A stretch of DNA of 34,921 nucleotides from an uncultured Veillonellaceae bacterium (GCA_927353735.1 CAKMIA010000014.1:1-34921), one strand, 5' to 3'; positions 17,666 to 26,393 are shown, counted from the stretch's first letter. Notes: generated by a model from the sequence alone, not told the origin. Numbers and translations are program-made.

Positions 17666-19885
17666 TTATTCTTTTTTCGTAATCGGTGCAAAGGCCACCA
17701 TGATCTGGCGCACCTGTCCGCCGGGAAAGAGCAGCTTCAGCATCATTTTTTTGCCTTCGCCGTTCACTTCCGTGACTTTTCCCTCGCCCCACAGCTTATG
17801 CACCGCCACATCTCCGACTTTCCAGTCATATGTGGCTGACGCTCTGGGAGCCATGCGCTTCGGCTTCTGCGGCACATAGGAATTGGCCAGCGCCCATTTG
17901 CTCGCCTGAGAATCCACGCGGCGCCGGAAATCCCGCTGCGCCTCCGCCCGGTCATTCCGCTCCACCTCATCGATGAGATCCTCCGGAATTTCCTTGAGGA
18001 ACCGGCTTGCCGTATAGGGCTTCATCTGCCCGTACATGGTCCGCATATCCGTATTCGTCACATACAGCGTCTCCTTCGCCCGGGTGATGCCCACATAGCA
18101 GAGACGCCGCTCCTCCTCCAGCTTTGTCTCGTCCATAAGAGACCGCACGCCCGGGAAGATGCCCTCATCCATACCGGCCAGAAAAACGATAGGAAATTCC
18201 AGCCCCTTGGCACTGTGGATTGTCATGAGCGTCACCTTGCCGTCGTTTTCGCTGTACGAATCCGTATCGCTCACCAGCGCCGTCTTTTCCAGAAAATCAT
18301 CCAGTGTGCCTTCCGGATTTTCCTGCTGGAATTCCTTGGCCACATTGAACAGTTCGCCGATATTGGCTTCCCTGTCATGCTTCTTTTCATCGGGCTCCTT
18401 CGTTTCCTGAATGTACCGGGAATATTCCGTTTTCTGCACGATCATTTCGAGAAGGGAAAAGATATCGTTCTCCGCCGCAGCATTGAGAAATTCAAAAATA
18501 AGAGCGCTGAATTTCTGCAACTTCTGCTGTGCTGCTTTGGGCAGACCGGAGGCCTCCGATGCCATGACCGCTTCAAACAGGGAGCACCCCTGCTCCGCCG
18601 CAAAGGCTGCCAGCTTGTCCACTGTCGTGCTGCCGATGCCCCGCTTTGGCACATTGATGATGCGCCGGAAGCTGACGTCATCCCGGAAATTGGCCAGCAG
18701 GCGCAGATAGGCCATGATATCCTTGATTTCCTGCCGTTCATAGAAGCGGACGCCGCCCACCATGGTATAGTCGATCCATTTATTTTTAATGGCATCTTCA
18801 ATGGCGCGGGACTGGGCATTCATACGGTACAGCACGGCCATATCGTTGTAGGAACGGTGATTCACATCATGCTCATGCTTCATCGTACGGGCAATAAAAT
18901 CGGCCTCTTCCCTTTCATCGGCGGCATGATAATGCTGGATGTGCTTTCCCGCCTGATTCTGCGTCCACAGCCGTTTTGACGGGCGGTTCAGATTGTTCTG
19001 AATGACCGCATTGGCTGCGTCCAGAATGACCTGCGTGGAGCGGTAATTCTGCTCCAGCTTGATCACCTTTGCCTTCGGATAGTCCTTCTGGAAATCCAGA
19101 ATGTTCCGGAGATCAGCGCCGCGCCAGGAATAGATGCTCTGGTCTGCATCGCCGACGGCGCAGATATTTTCCCGGCTGCCTGCAATATATTTTGCCATGA
19201 GATACTGGGCATGATTCGTATCCTGATATTCGTCGATCAGAATATAGTGAAAATGTTTCTGCCATTTCTCACGGATATCCTGCCGTTCCAGAAGCCGCGT
19301 GGTCAGAAGCAGCAGGTCATCGAAATCCAGCGCATTATTCTGCTTCATCCGCTTGTCATACAGCGCATACACTTCCGCAATTTTTTCCGAATGGAAATTG
19401 CCGGCTGCTACCCGGGCAAAGGCTTCCGGAGACAGGAGCGCGTTCTTTGCATTGGAAATGCGGCTCTGCACGGCCTGCGGCTGATACTGCTTGTCATCCA
19501 GATTCATTTCTTTCAGAAGATTTTTGATCACAGAGCGGGAATCTTCTGAATCATAAATCGTAAATTTGCCGGTATACGGCGGCAGCGCTTCGATCTCCTG
19601 CCGGAGAAAACGGGCCCCGAAGGAATGGAAGGTATACATCCAGATCTTATCTGCCTCCGGCCCCACCAGCTGGTGCACCCGTTCCCGCATTTCCGCCGCT
19701 GCCTTATTGGTGAAGGTGATGGCCAGGATCTCCCAGGGACGGATGCCCTGCTCCAGCATATACGCAATGCGGCAGGTGAGCGCCTTCGTCTTTCCGGAGC
19801 CTGCGCCGGCCATAATCAGCACGGGCCCTTCCGTCTGCATGACGGCTTCCCGCTGTTCCTGATTCAGATCATCTAAATAGCTCAT
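17666..19885 (-). CDS. pcrA: ATP-dependent DNA helicase PcrA
   Basis: A 739-aa PcrA/UvrD helicase essential in most Firmicutes for repair, plasmid replication and removing RecA. Motifs: Walker A GAGSGKT (27-33), FTNKAAAEM, DEYQDTNHAQY, GDADQSIYSWRGAD, QNYRSTQVI, MTIHSAKGLEFP, GITRAKE. The C-terminal tail WKVGDVAVHKLWGEG is the PcrA RNA-polymerase-binding Tudor-like module. The start has AAAGGA at 5 bases. Normally pcrA sits directly before ligA; here a convergent helicase gene separates them. A strong hairpin with a T-run ends only about 15 bases before the start, so no separate promoter fits in between. Confidence 0.96.
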   Translation of the reverse strand: MSYLDDLNQEQREAVMQTEGPVLIMAGAGSGKTKALTCRIAYMLEQGIRPWEILAITFTNKAAAEMRERVHQLVGPEADKIWMYTFHSFGARFLRQEIEALPPYTGKFTIYDSEDSRSVIKNLLKEMNLDDKQYQPQAVQSRISNAKNALLSPEAFARVAAGNFHSEKIAEVYALYDKRMKQNNALDFDDLLLLTTRLLERQDIREKWQKHFHYILIDEYQDTNHAQYLMAKYIAGSRENICAVGDADQSIYSWRGADLRNILDFQKDYPKAKVIKLEQNYRSTQVILDAANAVIQNNLNRPSKRLWTQNQAGKHIQHYHAADEREEADFIARTMKHEHDVNHRSYNDMAVLYRMNAQSRAIEDAIKNKWIDYTMVGGVRFYERQEIKDIMAYLRLLANFRDDVSFRRIINVPKRGIGSTTVDKLAAFAAEQGCSLFEAVMASEASGLPKAAQQKLQKFSALIFEFLNAAAENDIFSLLEMIVQKTEYSRYIQETKEPDEKKHDREANIGELFNVAKEFQQENPEGTLDDFLEKTALVSDTDSYSENDGKVTLMTIHSAKGLEFPIVFLAGMDEGIFPGVRSLMDETKLEEERRLCYVGITRAKETLYVTNTDMRTMYGQMKPYTASRFLKEIPEDLIDEVERNDRAEAQRDFRRRVDSQASKWALANSYVPQKPKRMAPRASATYDWKVGDVAVHKLWGEGKVTEVNGEGKKMMLKLLFPGGQVRQIMVAFAPITKKE

Positions 19886-19899
19886 TGATTTCCTTTCGT

Positions 19900-19940
19900 A
19901 AAAAAGAAACTCATATATGGCATGCCATGTATGAGTCTCT
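19900..19940 (-). terminator. ppaC terminator in the pcrA leader
   Basis: On the minus strand, an imperfect stem of about 14 bp with arms GAGACTCATACATGG (19925-19939) and CCATATATGAGTTTC (19906-19920), joined by CATG, is followed by six T residues. It is 14-16 bases from the pcrA start codon. Confidence 0.8.
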
Positions 19941-19962
19941 CTTTTTCAAGCCGTATACGGAA

Positions 19963-20889
19963 TTATTTGGAAAGTACTTTGATCAGGAACGGAGTAACCT
20001 GCTTCTTGCGGGACATCACGCCGGGCAGGAAAATCCTGCCGCCTTCCGCTTTCTTTCCAAAGGCTTCCTCTGCGGTGGCTTCATCGCCGTCCGTGTACCA
20101 GAGATCCGTATTTTCCGTCAGGATATTGGTCACCATGAGATAGGAGCCTGCATAGCCCTTGGCCGCTTTTTCCGCGTTGAGCACAGCCATGATCTCCGCT
20201 TTTTTCGCATCGACCGGCGCCGTATCCATGACGGAAATCTGGCCGCAGGTGAATACCTTGTCTCCTGCTTCAAATTCCTTGGTATCATTGTGTGCCAGCT
20301 GGTCTGCGGTGTAATCGGAAATATCTGCACCGGCCTTCAGCATATCCATACCGTAGGCTTCATAATCCACACCGGCGATCTCCGCCAGTTCCTTAACGGC
20401 TTTCTTGTCTTCTTCCGTCGTCGTGGGAGAACGGAAAAGGACCGTATCGGAAATGATGGCGGACAGCATCATGCCTGCCACAGATTTTTCCGGAACGATG
20501 CCGTGCAGCTTGTACAGACCGTAGATCACGGTATTGACGCAGCCCACCGGCCGGAAAAGCATGAAGATCGGGCCGGGCGTTTCCAGATCGCCCAGGCGGT
20601 GATGGTCCACCACTTCCAGGATCTGGGCACTTTCAATGCCGTCAGCACGCTGCTTGGATTCGTTGTGGTCCACGAGGATGACCGGCTGATCCGCCGCTAC
20701 CTGTTCCACATATTCCGGAGCTTCCACACCGAAATAATCCAGCGCATATTTCGTTTCCTTGTTCGGTTCTCCCGCCCGCTTGGCTACGGCATCCATGCCG
20801 AGCTGCCGCTTCAGATAGGCATAGCTGATGGCAGCTGCAATGCTGTCCGTATCCGGGGATTTATGTCCGATAACAAAAACCTGACTCAT
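19963..20889 (-). CDS. ppaC: Manganese-dependent inorganic pyrophosphatase
   Basis: A 308-aa family II (DHH superfamily) pyrophosphatase that hydrolyses pyrophosphate and drives biosynthesis forward. N-terminal metal-binding motif GHKSPDTDS (His9, Asp13, Asp15), then VDHNESKQ and the DHH signature VDHHRLGD. A DHHA2 domain makes up the C-terminal third. The ATG at 20889 is preceded by AGGAG at good spacing. The frame extends to 21063, but that part lies upstream of the promoter and is not coding. There is no CBS insertion, so no nucleotide regulation is expected. Confidence 0.96.
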   Translation of the reverse strand: MSQVFVIGHKSPDTDSIAAAISYAYLKRQLGMDAVAKRAGEPNKETKYALDYFGVEAPEYVEQVAADQPVILVDHNESKQRADGIESAQILEVVDHHRLGDLETPGPIFMLFRPVGCVNTVIYGLYKLHGIVPEKSVAGMMLSAIISDTVLFRSPTTTEEDKKAVKELAEIAGVDYEAYGMDMLKAGADISDYTADQLAHNDTKEFEAGDKVFTCGQISVMDTAPVDAKKAEIMAVLNAEKAAKGYAGSYLMVTNILTENTDLWYTDGDEATAEEAFGKKAEGGRIFLPGVMSRKKQVTPFLIKVLSK

Positions 20890-20909
20890 AGTATCTCTCC
20901 TTTTTTGCC

Positions 20910-20953
20910 GGCGCCATCCCGGCGCCTGTGAAAATTTCCTATTTATTATAGCA
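20910..20953 (-). promoter_or_regulatory. ppaC promoter and leader hairpin
   Basis: On the minus strand, TGCTATAAT (TATAAT at 20945-20950) is an extended -10 without a good -35. The leader contains GGCGCC-GGGAT-GGCGCC (20910-20926), a GC-only hairpin ending about 5 bases before AGGAG, which could affect ribosome access. Confidence 0.55.
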
Positions 20954-21021
20954 TATTCCCGCATCACGCGCGCCTGCTCCGGCCTCAGCGGAAAATTTCT
21001 CACATTTCCTCCCAAGCCATA

Positions 21022-21060
21022 CAAAAAATCCCCGCTTTCAGGGAAAGCAGGGATTTTTGT
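21022..21060. terminator. acrB terminator, bidirectional shape
   Basis: Arms AAAAATCCCTGCTTTC and GAAAGCGGGGATTTTT around a 3-nt loop. It begins 14 bases past the pump stop codon and has A/T runs on both sides. Confidence 0.88.
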
Positions 21061-21073
21061 CACGCTTCAGACA

Positions 21074-24000
21074 TTATTCTTCCGTACGATGACGGCGGAA
21101 GGAAATACCATGAAGCTTTTCAATCACGATGAAGAGCATCGGCGTAAGGAAAATACTGAACACCGTTGCAGACAGTGTACCGAATACAACAGCGATGCCC
21201 ATTTCCGAACGGGATACCGAACCGGCGCCTGTGGAAAGTGCCAGCGGGATCGTGCCGAGAATGAATGCCAGAGACGTCATCAGGATCGGGCGGAGACGGA
21301 TCTGCGCCGCTTCCACCGCTGCCTTGTGGATCTCCATGCCCGCATCGGCACGAACCTTCGCATATTCAACGATCAGGATGGCATTCTTGGCTGCCAGACC
21401 GATGATGGTAAGAAGCCCGATCTGGAAATAAATGTCATTGTATACGTTGAATACCGTTGCAGCCAGCGCTGCACCGAAGAACCCGGTAGGAATGCCGAAG
21501 AGTACCGTGAACGGGACCTTCCAGCTTTCATACAGTGCGGCCAGAGCGAGGAATACGAAGAGCATGCCCAGCCCCAGTGCGTAAACCGTCTTGTCGCCGG
21601 CTTCCTTTTCCTGCTGGGAGGTTTCTGCGAATTCATAGGCATAACCGGTAGGCAGAACTTCTGCCGCCACCTCTTCCAGCGCTGTCAGCGCCTGCCCGGA
21701 GGAATAGCCCTCTGCCTGGCTGCCGCCGATCTTGATGGCCGGGAAGTTGTTGAACCGGGTCAGGACAGAAGCGGAGCTGGTCTGCTTCGGCGTGATGAAA
21801 TTGCTGATCGGAACCATACTGCCATTGCTGTCGCGGACCGTAATGAACTTGTTGTCCGTAGGACTCATGCGGTAATCGCTCTCCGCCTGGGCAACAACCT
21901 TAAAGTTTCTGCCGTAAATGGTGAAATCGTTGATCTGTACGCCGCCGTAATAGGTCTGCAGCGTGGTGAAAATATCCGCTACATTGACGCCGTTCTTCAT
22001 CGCCTTGTCACGGTCGATGTCAAAATTGTAAGCCGGCGTATCCATGCGGAACATCGTATAGGCGTTGCCGATTTCCGGACGGGCATTGGCCTTGGCCAGG
22101 AACTCCTGCACTACGTTGTACAGCTCTTCCGTGCTGCCGCCGGCCTTGCTCTGGATATAGATTGTGAAACCGCCGGAAGCACCCAGCCCCGGAATCGGAG
22201 GCGGATTCAGCCCGATGATATTCACAGACGGATGCAGTGCGCTGTAGGCAAAGCTCTTGCCGATATAGGCATCCACCTGCGTATCCGGTGTGGTGCGCTC
22301 ATCCCACGGAGCCAGACGGAAGAATGCCGTACCGGCACTGGACTTATGACCGCTGGAAAGAATATCCATGCCGGCCAGCCCCATATAGTGGAGCAGTCCC
22401 GGCTGGGAAGCAATAAATTCCGTATACTCATTGACTGCCTGATAGGTACGGGACAGGGTAGCCCCCTCAGGCAGAGATACAGAAGCCAGGAAATACCCGT
22501 TATCTTCCTGAGGAATGAAAGCTGTCGGCAGCCGCAGGAACAGGACCACCGCACAGGCGGCCAGTCCCACCAGAATGCCCATGGGCACAACCAGCTTCTG
22601 GCCCAGCTTGTTCAGGATGATTCCGTATTTTTCAACCATCTTGTCGAAGCTGCGGTTGAACCAGTCGAAGAAACGATCCAGTTTGTTCTTATCCGCTTCC
22701 TGTTTGCCTTCCTTCAGGAGCATCGCGCACAGTGTCGGTGTCAGAGACAGTGCCACAAAAGCGGAAATCAGAACGGACACGGCAATGGTCAGAGCGAACT
22801 GTTTATACAGAATCCCCATGACCCCGCCGAGGAATGCCACCGGCACAAAGACGGCAGCCAGTACGGCGGCTACGCCGATAACCGGGCTCTGAACCTTTTC
22901 CATGGCAATCAGTGTGGCTTCCTTCGGGTTCTTGCCGTTGTACCGCATTTCATATTCCACGGCTTCAATAACGACGATGGCGTCATCGACGACCAGCCCG
23001 ATGGCCAGGACCATGGCGAACAGCGTCAGGGTATTGATGCTGAAATCCAGAATAGAGAAGGAAGCAAAGGTCCCCAGCAGAGATACCGGGACCGCGACCA
23101 TCGGGATCAGCGTGGACCGTACATTCTGCAGGAAGAGATATACGATGATGGCAACCAGAATCAGGGCTTCCACGAAGGTATGAACCACTTCTTTAATGGA
23201 GGCATTGATGAAATCCGTATTATCGATGATGATCTCTGCTTTCATGCCCGCCGGGAAGGACTTTTCATCCTCTGCCAGCTTCGCCTTGATCGCATTGATG
23301 GTTTCAATGGCGTTGGCATCCGTCGTCAGGGAGATCCCGATGCCGGCCCCTTCGTGACCGTCACTTCTGGAAATGAAATTGTAATCCTTGGCATCCAGTT
23401 CAATGCGGGCTACATCACTCAGATGAAGCATGGAACCATCCGGATTGGTGCGGAGAACGATATTGCCGAATTCTTCCGGTGTGACCAGACGGCCCTGGAC
23501 CATGATCGTATACTGGAAAGCCTGCCCCTTGGCTTCAGGCCGGCTGCCCAGACTGCCGGCTGCCACCTGCTGGTTCTGTGCCTCCACGGCGGAGAGCACT
23601 TCCGCAGCGGTCACGTCGTTCTGGGCCATTTTCGTCGGATCGAGCCAGAGGCGCATCCCGTATTCCGCGCCGAACTCCTGTACATCGCCGACGCCCTTGA
23701 TGTTTTTCAGCTCATCAAGGTAGTTCATGCTGAAATAGTTTTTCAGAAAGACATCGTCAAAGGTGCCGTCCGGAGACGTGAGACCGATGACCAGTGCGAT
23801 ATCTGCCGAGGACTTTTTGGTGGTAACCCCCAGCGTGCGCACCGTATCCGGTAGTGACGGATCTGCCTGCTGTACGGCATTCTGCACACGTACATTTGCC
23901 ATATCCTCATCCGTGCCGGAGAGGAACTGCACCGTCAGTGAATAGGAACCGTCTGCGTTGCTCGTCGAAGTCATATTATCAAAGCCTTCGACGCCGGTTA

Positions 24001-24205
24001 CCTGCTTTTCGATGACTTCCGCTACGGTCTGCTCGACGACGTCGGAATCAGCGCCCGGGTAATTGGCACGGACGGAGATCTGCGGCGGCGTGATCGTCGG
24101 ATAGCGGTCGACCGGCAGCGTGAACATGCACAGGAAGCCGGCAATCGTGATAAAAAGAGCGATAACGATGGCGAATACAGGACGGTTGATAAAGAACTTT
24201 GCCAT
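21074..24205 (-). CDS. RND multidrug efflux pump, AcrB-like (HAE1 family)
   Basis: A 1043-aa inner-membrane proton-driven pump, close to E. coli AcrB in length. It has twelve membrane segments and two large periplasmic loops. The proton-relay residues fall at the same numbers as in AcrB: Asp407-Asp408 (GLVVDDAIVV) and Lys940 (GLAAKNAIL). The N-terminal FINRPVFAIVIAL is typical. The gene starts 13 bp after the adaptor gene, with GGAGG before the ATG. No outer-membrane channel (TolC) gene lies in the window, so the pump must borrow one encoded elsewhere. The family exports hydrophobic drugs, dyes and bile salts; the actual substrate is not known. Confidence 0.95.
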   Translation of the reverse strand: MAKFFINRPVFAIVIALFITIAGFLCMFTLPVDRYPTITPPQISVRANYPGADSDVVEQTVAEVIEKQVTGVEGFDNMTSTSNADGSYSLTVQFLSGTDEDMANVRVQNAVQQADPSLPDTVRTLGVTTKKSSADIALVIGLTSPDGTFDDVFLKNYFSMNYLDELKNIKGVGDVQEFGAEYGMRLWLDPTKMAQNDVTAAEVLSAVEAQNQQVAAGSLGSRPEAKGQAFQYTIMVQGRLVTPEEFGNIVLRTNPDGSMLHLSDVARIELDAKDYNFISRSDGHEGAGIGISLTTDANAIETINAIKAKLAEDEKSFPAGMKAEIIIDNTDFINASIKEVVHTFVEALILVAIIVYLFLQNVRSTLIPMVAVPVSLLGTFASFSILDFSINTLTLFAMVLAIGLVVDDAIVVIEAVEYEMRYNGKNPKEATLIAMEKVQSPVIGVAAVLAAVFVPVAFLGGVMGILYKQFALTIAVSVLISAFVALSLTPTLCAMLLKEGKQEADKNKLDRFFDWFNRSFDKMVEKYGIILNKLGQKLVVPMGILVGLAACAVVLFLRLPTAFIPQEDNGYFLASVSLPEGATLSRTYQAVNEYTEFIASQPGLLHYMGLAGMDILSSGHKSSAGTAFFRLAPWDERTTPDTQVDAYIGKSFAYSALHPSVNIIGLNPPPIPGLGASGGFTIYIQSKAGGSTEELYNVVQEFLAKANARPEIGNAYTMFRMDTPAYNFDIDRDKAMKNGVNVADIFTTLQTYYGGVQINDFTIYGRNFKVVAQAESDYRMSPTDNKFITVRDSNGSMVPISNFITPKQTSSASVLTRFNNFPAIKIGGSQAEGYSSGQALTALEEVAAEVLPTGYAYEFAETSQQEKEAGDKTVYALGLGMLFVFLALAALYESWKVPFTVLFGIPTGFFGAALAATVFNVYNDIYFQIGLLTIIGLAAKNAILIVEYAKVRADAGMEIHKAAVEAAQIRLRPILMTSLAFILGTIPLALSTGAGSVSRSEMGIAVVFGTLSATVFSIFLTPMLFIVIEKLHGISFRRHRTEE

Positions 24206-24218
24206 AGTCCCTCCTTAC

Positions 24219-25373
24219 TTATGCATTAGCTGTGGCTGCGGCAATCTGTTCCTCCAGTTTTTCACGGGAAATCTCTTCCCCCGCCACTGGCTGTCCCACC
24301 GTGACCTTGCCCTGACCTTCGACGATGATCACATCATCCGTGGAAAGTCCGCCTGTGATTACGGTGTAATTGCCATAGGTGCCGCCGACTTCAACAGCCT
24401 TCTGCATGACCTTGTTATCCACCACTACATCTACCATGTTCTTATTCAGCAACGGGATCAGCGCCTGTGTCGGGATGAGGAGGCTGTTTGCCGCAATTTC
24501 CGTATCGGACACGATCGTTCCGTACATGCCGGGCACGAGAAGTCCGTCCGGGTTGGCAAATTCCGCCTTCAGCGAGAGCTGACCGCTGGTGAGGCCGGGG
24601 CTGACCTGCACGATATGACCGGTGCTGCCATAGATGCTTCCGTCACTCAGACGCAGCTTCAGATCATTCCCCCATACGTTCATATTGACGTTTTTCCGGG
24701 ACATCTGCAAATATTCCGTCTCGGACATATCAAACGTGATATATATCGGGTCCGTGGAGGAAATCGTCACGAGAGAGGTATTGCCTGCCGTGGCATAGGT
24801 CCCGATATTGACATCGTCCAGGGACAGCTTCCCGTTGAACGGTGCACGGACGATGGTATCATCCAGATTGTCCTGCGCGAGCTGCACCTGGGCGCCGGCT
24901 GCATTGTAAGCCGCCAGATACTGCTCTGTCAGAGATTTCTGCGTATCGTACATCTGACGGGAAATACCGTCGATGGCAACGAGCTGGTCATACCGGGCCA
25001 GATCGGACAGCGAATTCTGGTACGTGGCCCCGCACTGCGCCTGATTGGCCCGGGCACTGGCCAGTGCCGACTCATACTGTCTCGTATCAATGCGGTAAAG
25101 CGGCTGCCCTTCCGTTACCGTATCGCCGCCATTGATGTACTTCTCCATGATTGTTCCGGATACGCGGGCCCGCACCGGCACCTCCTGCAGTGCCGCTACC
25201 GTGCCCGTGTATTCATAGACGATGGGCGTATCGGAGGTAAACGGCCGGAACGTAGTCACTTTTGTCGCCTGCGCGTTCTGCGCTGCCTGCTGCTTTCCGC
25301 ATCCTCCAGTAAAAACGCCTGTCACCGCCACTGCGCACAGCACAGATACGGCAAGCCATTTCTTATATTTCAT
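24219..25373 (-). CDS. RND periplasmic adaptor lipoprotein, AcrA-like
   Basis: A 384-aa membrane-fusion protein that bridges the RND pump and an outer-membrane channel. The signal peptide ends in a lipobox-like TGGC with Cys25, so it should be lipid-anchored via LspA. The order is beta-barrel/lipoyl half-motif (VRARVSGTI), an alpha-helical hairpin of moderate length (about 95-165), the second lipoyl half (DTIVRAPFNGKL), then the beta-barrel and the membrane-proximal domain. GGAGG precedes the ATG. It is the first gene of the efflux operon. Confidence 0.93.
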   Translation of the reverse strand: MKYKKWLAVSVLCAVAVTGVFTGGCGKQQAAQNAQATKVTTFRPFTSDTPIVYEYTGTVAALQEVPVRARVSGTIMEKYINGGDTVTEGQPLYRIDTRQYESALASARANQAQCGATYQNSLSDLARYDQLVAIDGISRQMYDTQKSLTEQYLAAYNAAGAQVQLAQDNLDDTIVRAPFNGKLSLDDVNIGTYATAGNTSLVTISSTDPIYITFDMSETEYLQMSRKNVNMNVWGNDLKLRLSDGSIYGSTGHIVQVSPGLTSGQLSLKAEFANPDGLLVPGMYGTIVSDTEIAANSLLIPTQALIPLLNKNMVDVVVDNKVMQKAVEVGGTYGNYTVITGGLSTDDVIIVEGQGKVTVGQPVAGEEISREKLEEQIAAATANA

Positions 25374-25438
25374 ACTGCTCCTCCAAACCTGATTTCCGTT
25401 GTTATTATCAGAATTTCAATTAATCCTAACTGTAAATT

Positions 25439-25467
25439 ATGATAGCAAACTACATCCCGGAAATCAA
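25439..25467 (-). promoter_or_regulatory. Promoter of the efflux operon
   Basis: On the minus strand, TTGATT (25462-25467), a 17-bp spacer and TATCAT (25439-25444) preceded by TGC. TCAATTA repeats directly on the plus strand at 25416-25422 and 25464-25470, flanking the promoter. The leader is about 60 nt. No regulator gene is adjacent. Confidence 0.7.
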
Positions 25468-25518
25468 TTAGTTTATTAATTATTTGCTGGAAACTCCACT
25501 CTATCCTGCCGTGCAGCG

Positions 25519-25977
25519 TCACACGGGCACCTTCAGGACGGCCTTGCGGATGCGGCGGACGCCGATGCTTCCCGCACAGAGCGGCCGGTGCAGATCCTCC
25601 GGGAAAAAGACGGCAAACCGTCCGGGCAGCATATGAAGCCGCGACTCCTCATCCGCCCCTTCAAAGAAATACAGATCCCGTTCCGGAAAGGCTTCCTTCT
25701 CCCCCCGCGCATCATGGTGCGGCAGATAGCCGATCCATTCCTCGCCGTCGATCAGATAGACCACATCGATATATTTCTTATGTCCTTCCATACGGCGCAT
25801 CACTGCCGGCTCCGTACTCGGAGATTCAATCGACAGTGTCCCGCAGCCTTCGATATTATATTTGCCATCTTCCGTATGGGCGAAATCAAAGGCTTTGACT
25901 TTCTCGAGACACTTGTAGAGCCGTTCCGGAAGCTGCGCACGATACTCTTCCAGCCATGCTGTATCTCCCGCAATCAT
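25519..25977 (-). CDS. YhcH/YjgK/YiaL-family protein
   Basis: A 152-aa single-domain beta-sandwich (cupin-like) protein of usual length for the YhcH/EbgC family. Conserved segments are GHKKYIDVVYLIDGEEWIG, PGRFAVFFPEDLHRP and the final RKAVLKVPV, which carry the putative metal-binding Glu, Asp and His residues. Relatives sit in sialic acid and beta-galactoside clusters and may be sugar-related isomerases or mutarotase-like; the function is unproved. GGAGG sits before the ATG at 25977, which is preferred over one nine codons upstream. No clear terminator follows, so transcripts may run into the efflux operon. Confidence 0.9.
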   Translation of the reverse strand: MIAGDTAWLEEYRAQLPERLYKCLEKVKAFDFAHTEDGKYNIEGCGTLSIESPSTEPAVMRRMEGHKKYIDVVYLIDGEEWIGYLPHHDARGEKEAFPERDLYFFEGADEESRLHMLPGRFAVFFPEDLHRPLCAGSIGVRRIRKAVLKVPV

Positions 25978-26002
25978 GAAAGCTCCTCCTTTTCTTTTTA
26001 TC

Positions 26003-26026
26003 AAATAAATAGTATTCTATTTATTT
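26003..26026. promoter_or_regulatory. Perfect 10-bp dyad, likely operator
   Basis: AAATAAATAG (26003-26012), TATT, CTATTTATTT (26017-26026). It overlaps the -10 and start point of the YhcH gene promoter, where a bound repressor would block transcription. Centre-to-centre spacing is one helical turn and a half. No known box is recognised. Confidence 0.65.
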
Positions 26027-26051
26027 TAACCAGTGGATTTCAATTGGTCAA
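26023..26051 (-). promoter_or_regulatory. Promoter of the YhcH-family gene
   Basis: On the minus strand, TTGACC (26046-26051), a 17-bp spacer and TAAAAT (26023-26028). The -10 shares bases with the dyad at 26003-26026. The leader is about 40 nt. Confidence 0.75.
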
Positions 26052-26075
26052 TACAGGGAAATCTTTTTACAATGC

Positions 26076-26167
26076 TATAAATAAAATCTCTTGCTGCTTT
26101 ATTTTACCTGTCCTTCCATCCCTGTCTGACGAAGAAAATTGACAGAATTATGCCTGAATGCTATATT
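26076..26167 (+). promoter_or_regulatory. Candidate promoters of the methionine operon
   Basis: Two candidates. TTGACA (26139-26144), a 17-bp spacer and TATATT (26162-26167), preceded by TGC, is a very good match starting near 26174. Upstream, TGCTATAAA (26073-26081) is an extended -10 without a clear -35. Only the upstream one would transcribe the whole 5' arm of the leader closing helix (26168-26176). Confidence 0.6.
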
Positions 26168-26376
26168 GGAGGCATTCGGAAAAGCAAAAAGAGCCCTGTT
26201 TTTCAGGGAAAGCGGCCCTGCCTGTCCGCATCGGACGCATCCGTCTCATCAGAAACCGGTCTTTCCATTTGCTGCCGGCGTATCCGATGGTCCGGGCTAT
26301 TCTGATTTATAATGCCTCCCGCACAGGCCTTATGGACAGCCGCGCGCATCTTCATCCCCCGGGATGAAGATTTTTT
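26168..26376 (+). promoter_or_regulatory. Structured leader with terminator, possible riboswitch
   Basis: The leader of the methionine operon. GGAGGCATT (26168-26176) can pair with AATGCCTCC (26311-26319), closing about 134 nt. Inside, CATCGGA/TCCGATG (26229-26235/26283-26289) and ATCAGAA/TTCTGAT (26248-26254/26300-26306) would cross as a pseudoknot. CAGGG (26204-26208) can pair with CCCTG on either side (26194-26198 or 26216-26220). A terminator (26348-26376) follows. No SAM, cobalamin, T-box or THF consensus is recognised. Function is inference from the architecture. Confidence 0.5.
26348..26376 (+). terminator. Attenuator-type terminator before the methionine operon
   Basis: An 11-bp inverted repeat ATCTTCATCCC/GGGATGAAGAT followed by T6, ending about 8 bases before AGGAGG of the first gene. 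The sequence is perfect for intrinsic termination, in a place where it would switch the operon off. Confidence 0.85.
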
Positions 26377-26393
26377 CATATCAGGAGGATATC

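Noticed and set aside
21089..23854. 921-codon open frame antisense to the RND pump
   Set aside because: Mirror of the codon-biased acrB sequence; rich in His, Arg and Gln and without family motifs.
26158..26367. 69-codon frame in the methionine leader
   Set aside because: Its ATG is upstream of the -10 box at 26162-26167, it has no ribosome site and no run of Met codons to suggest a leader peptide.
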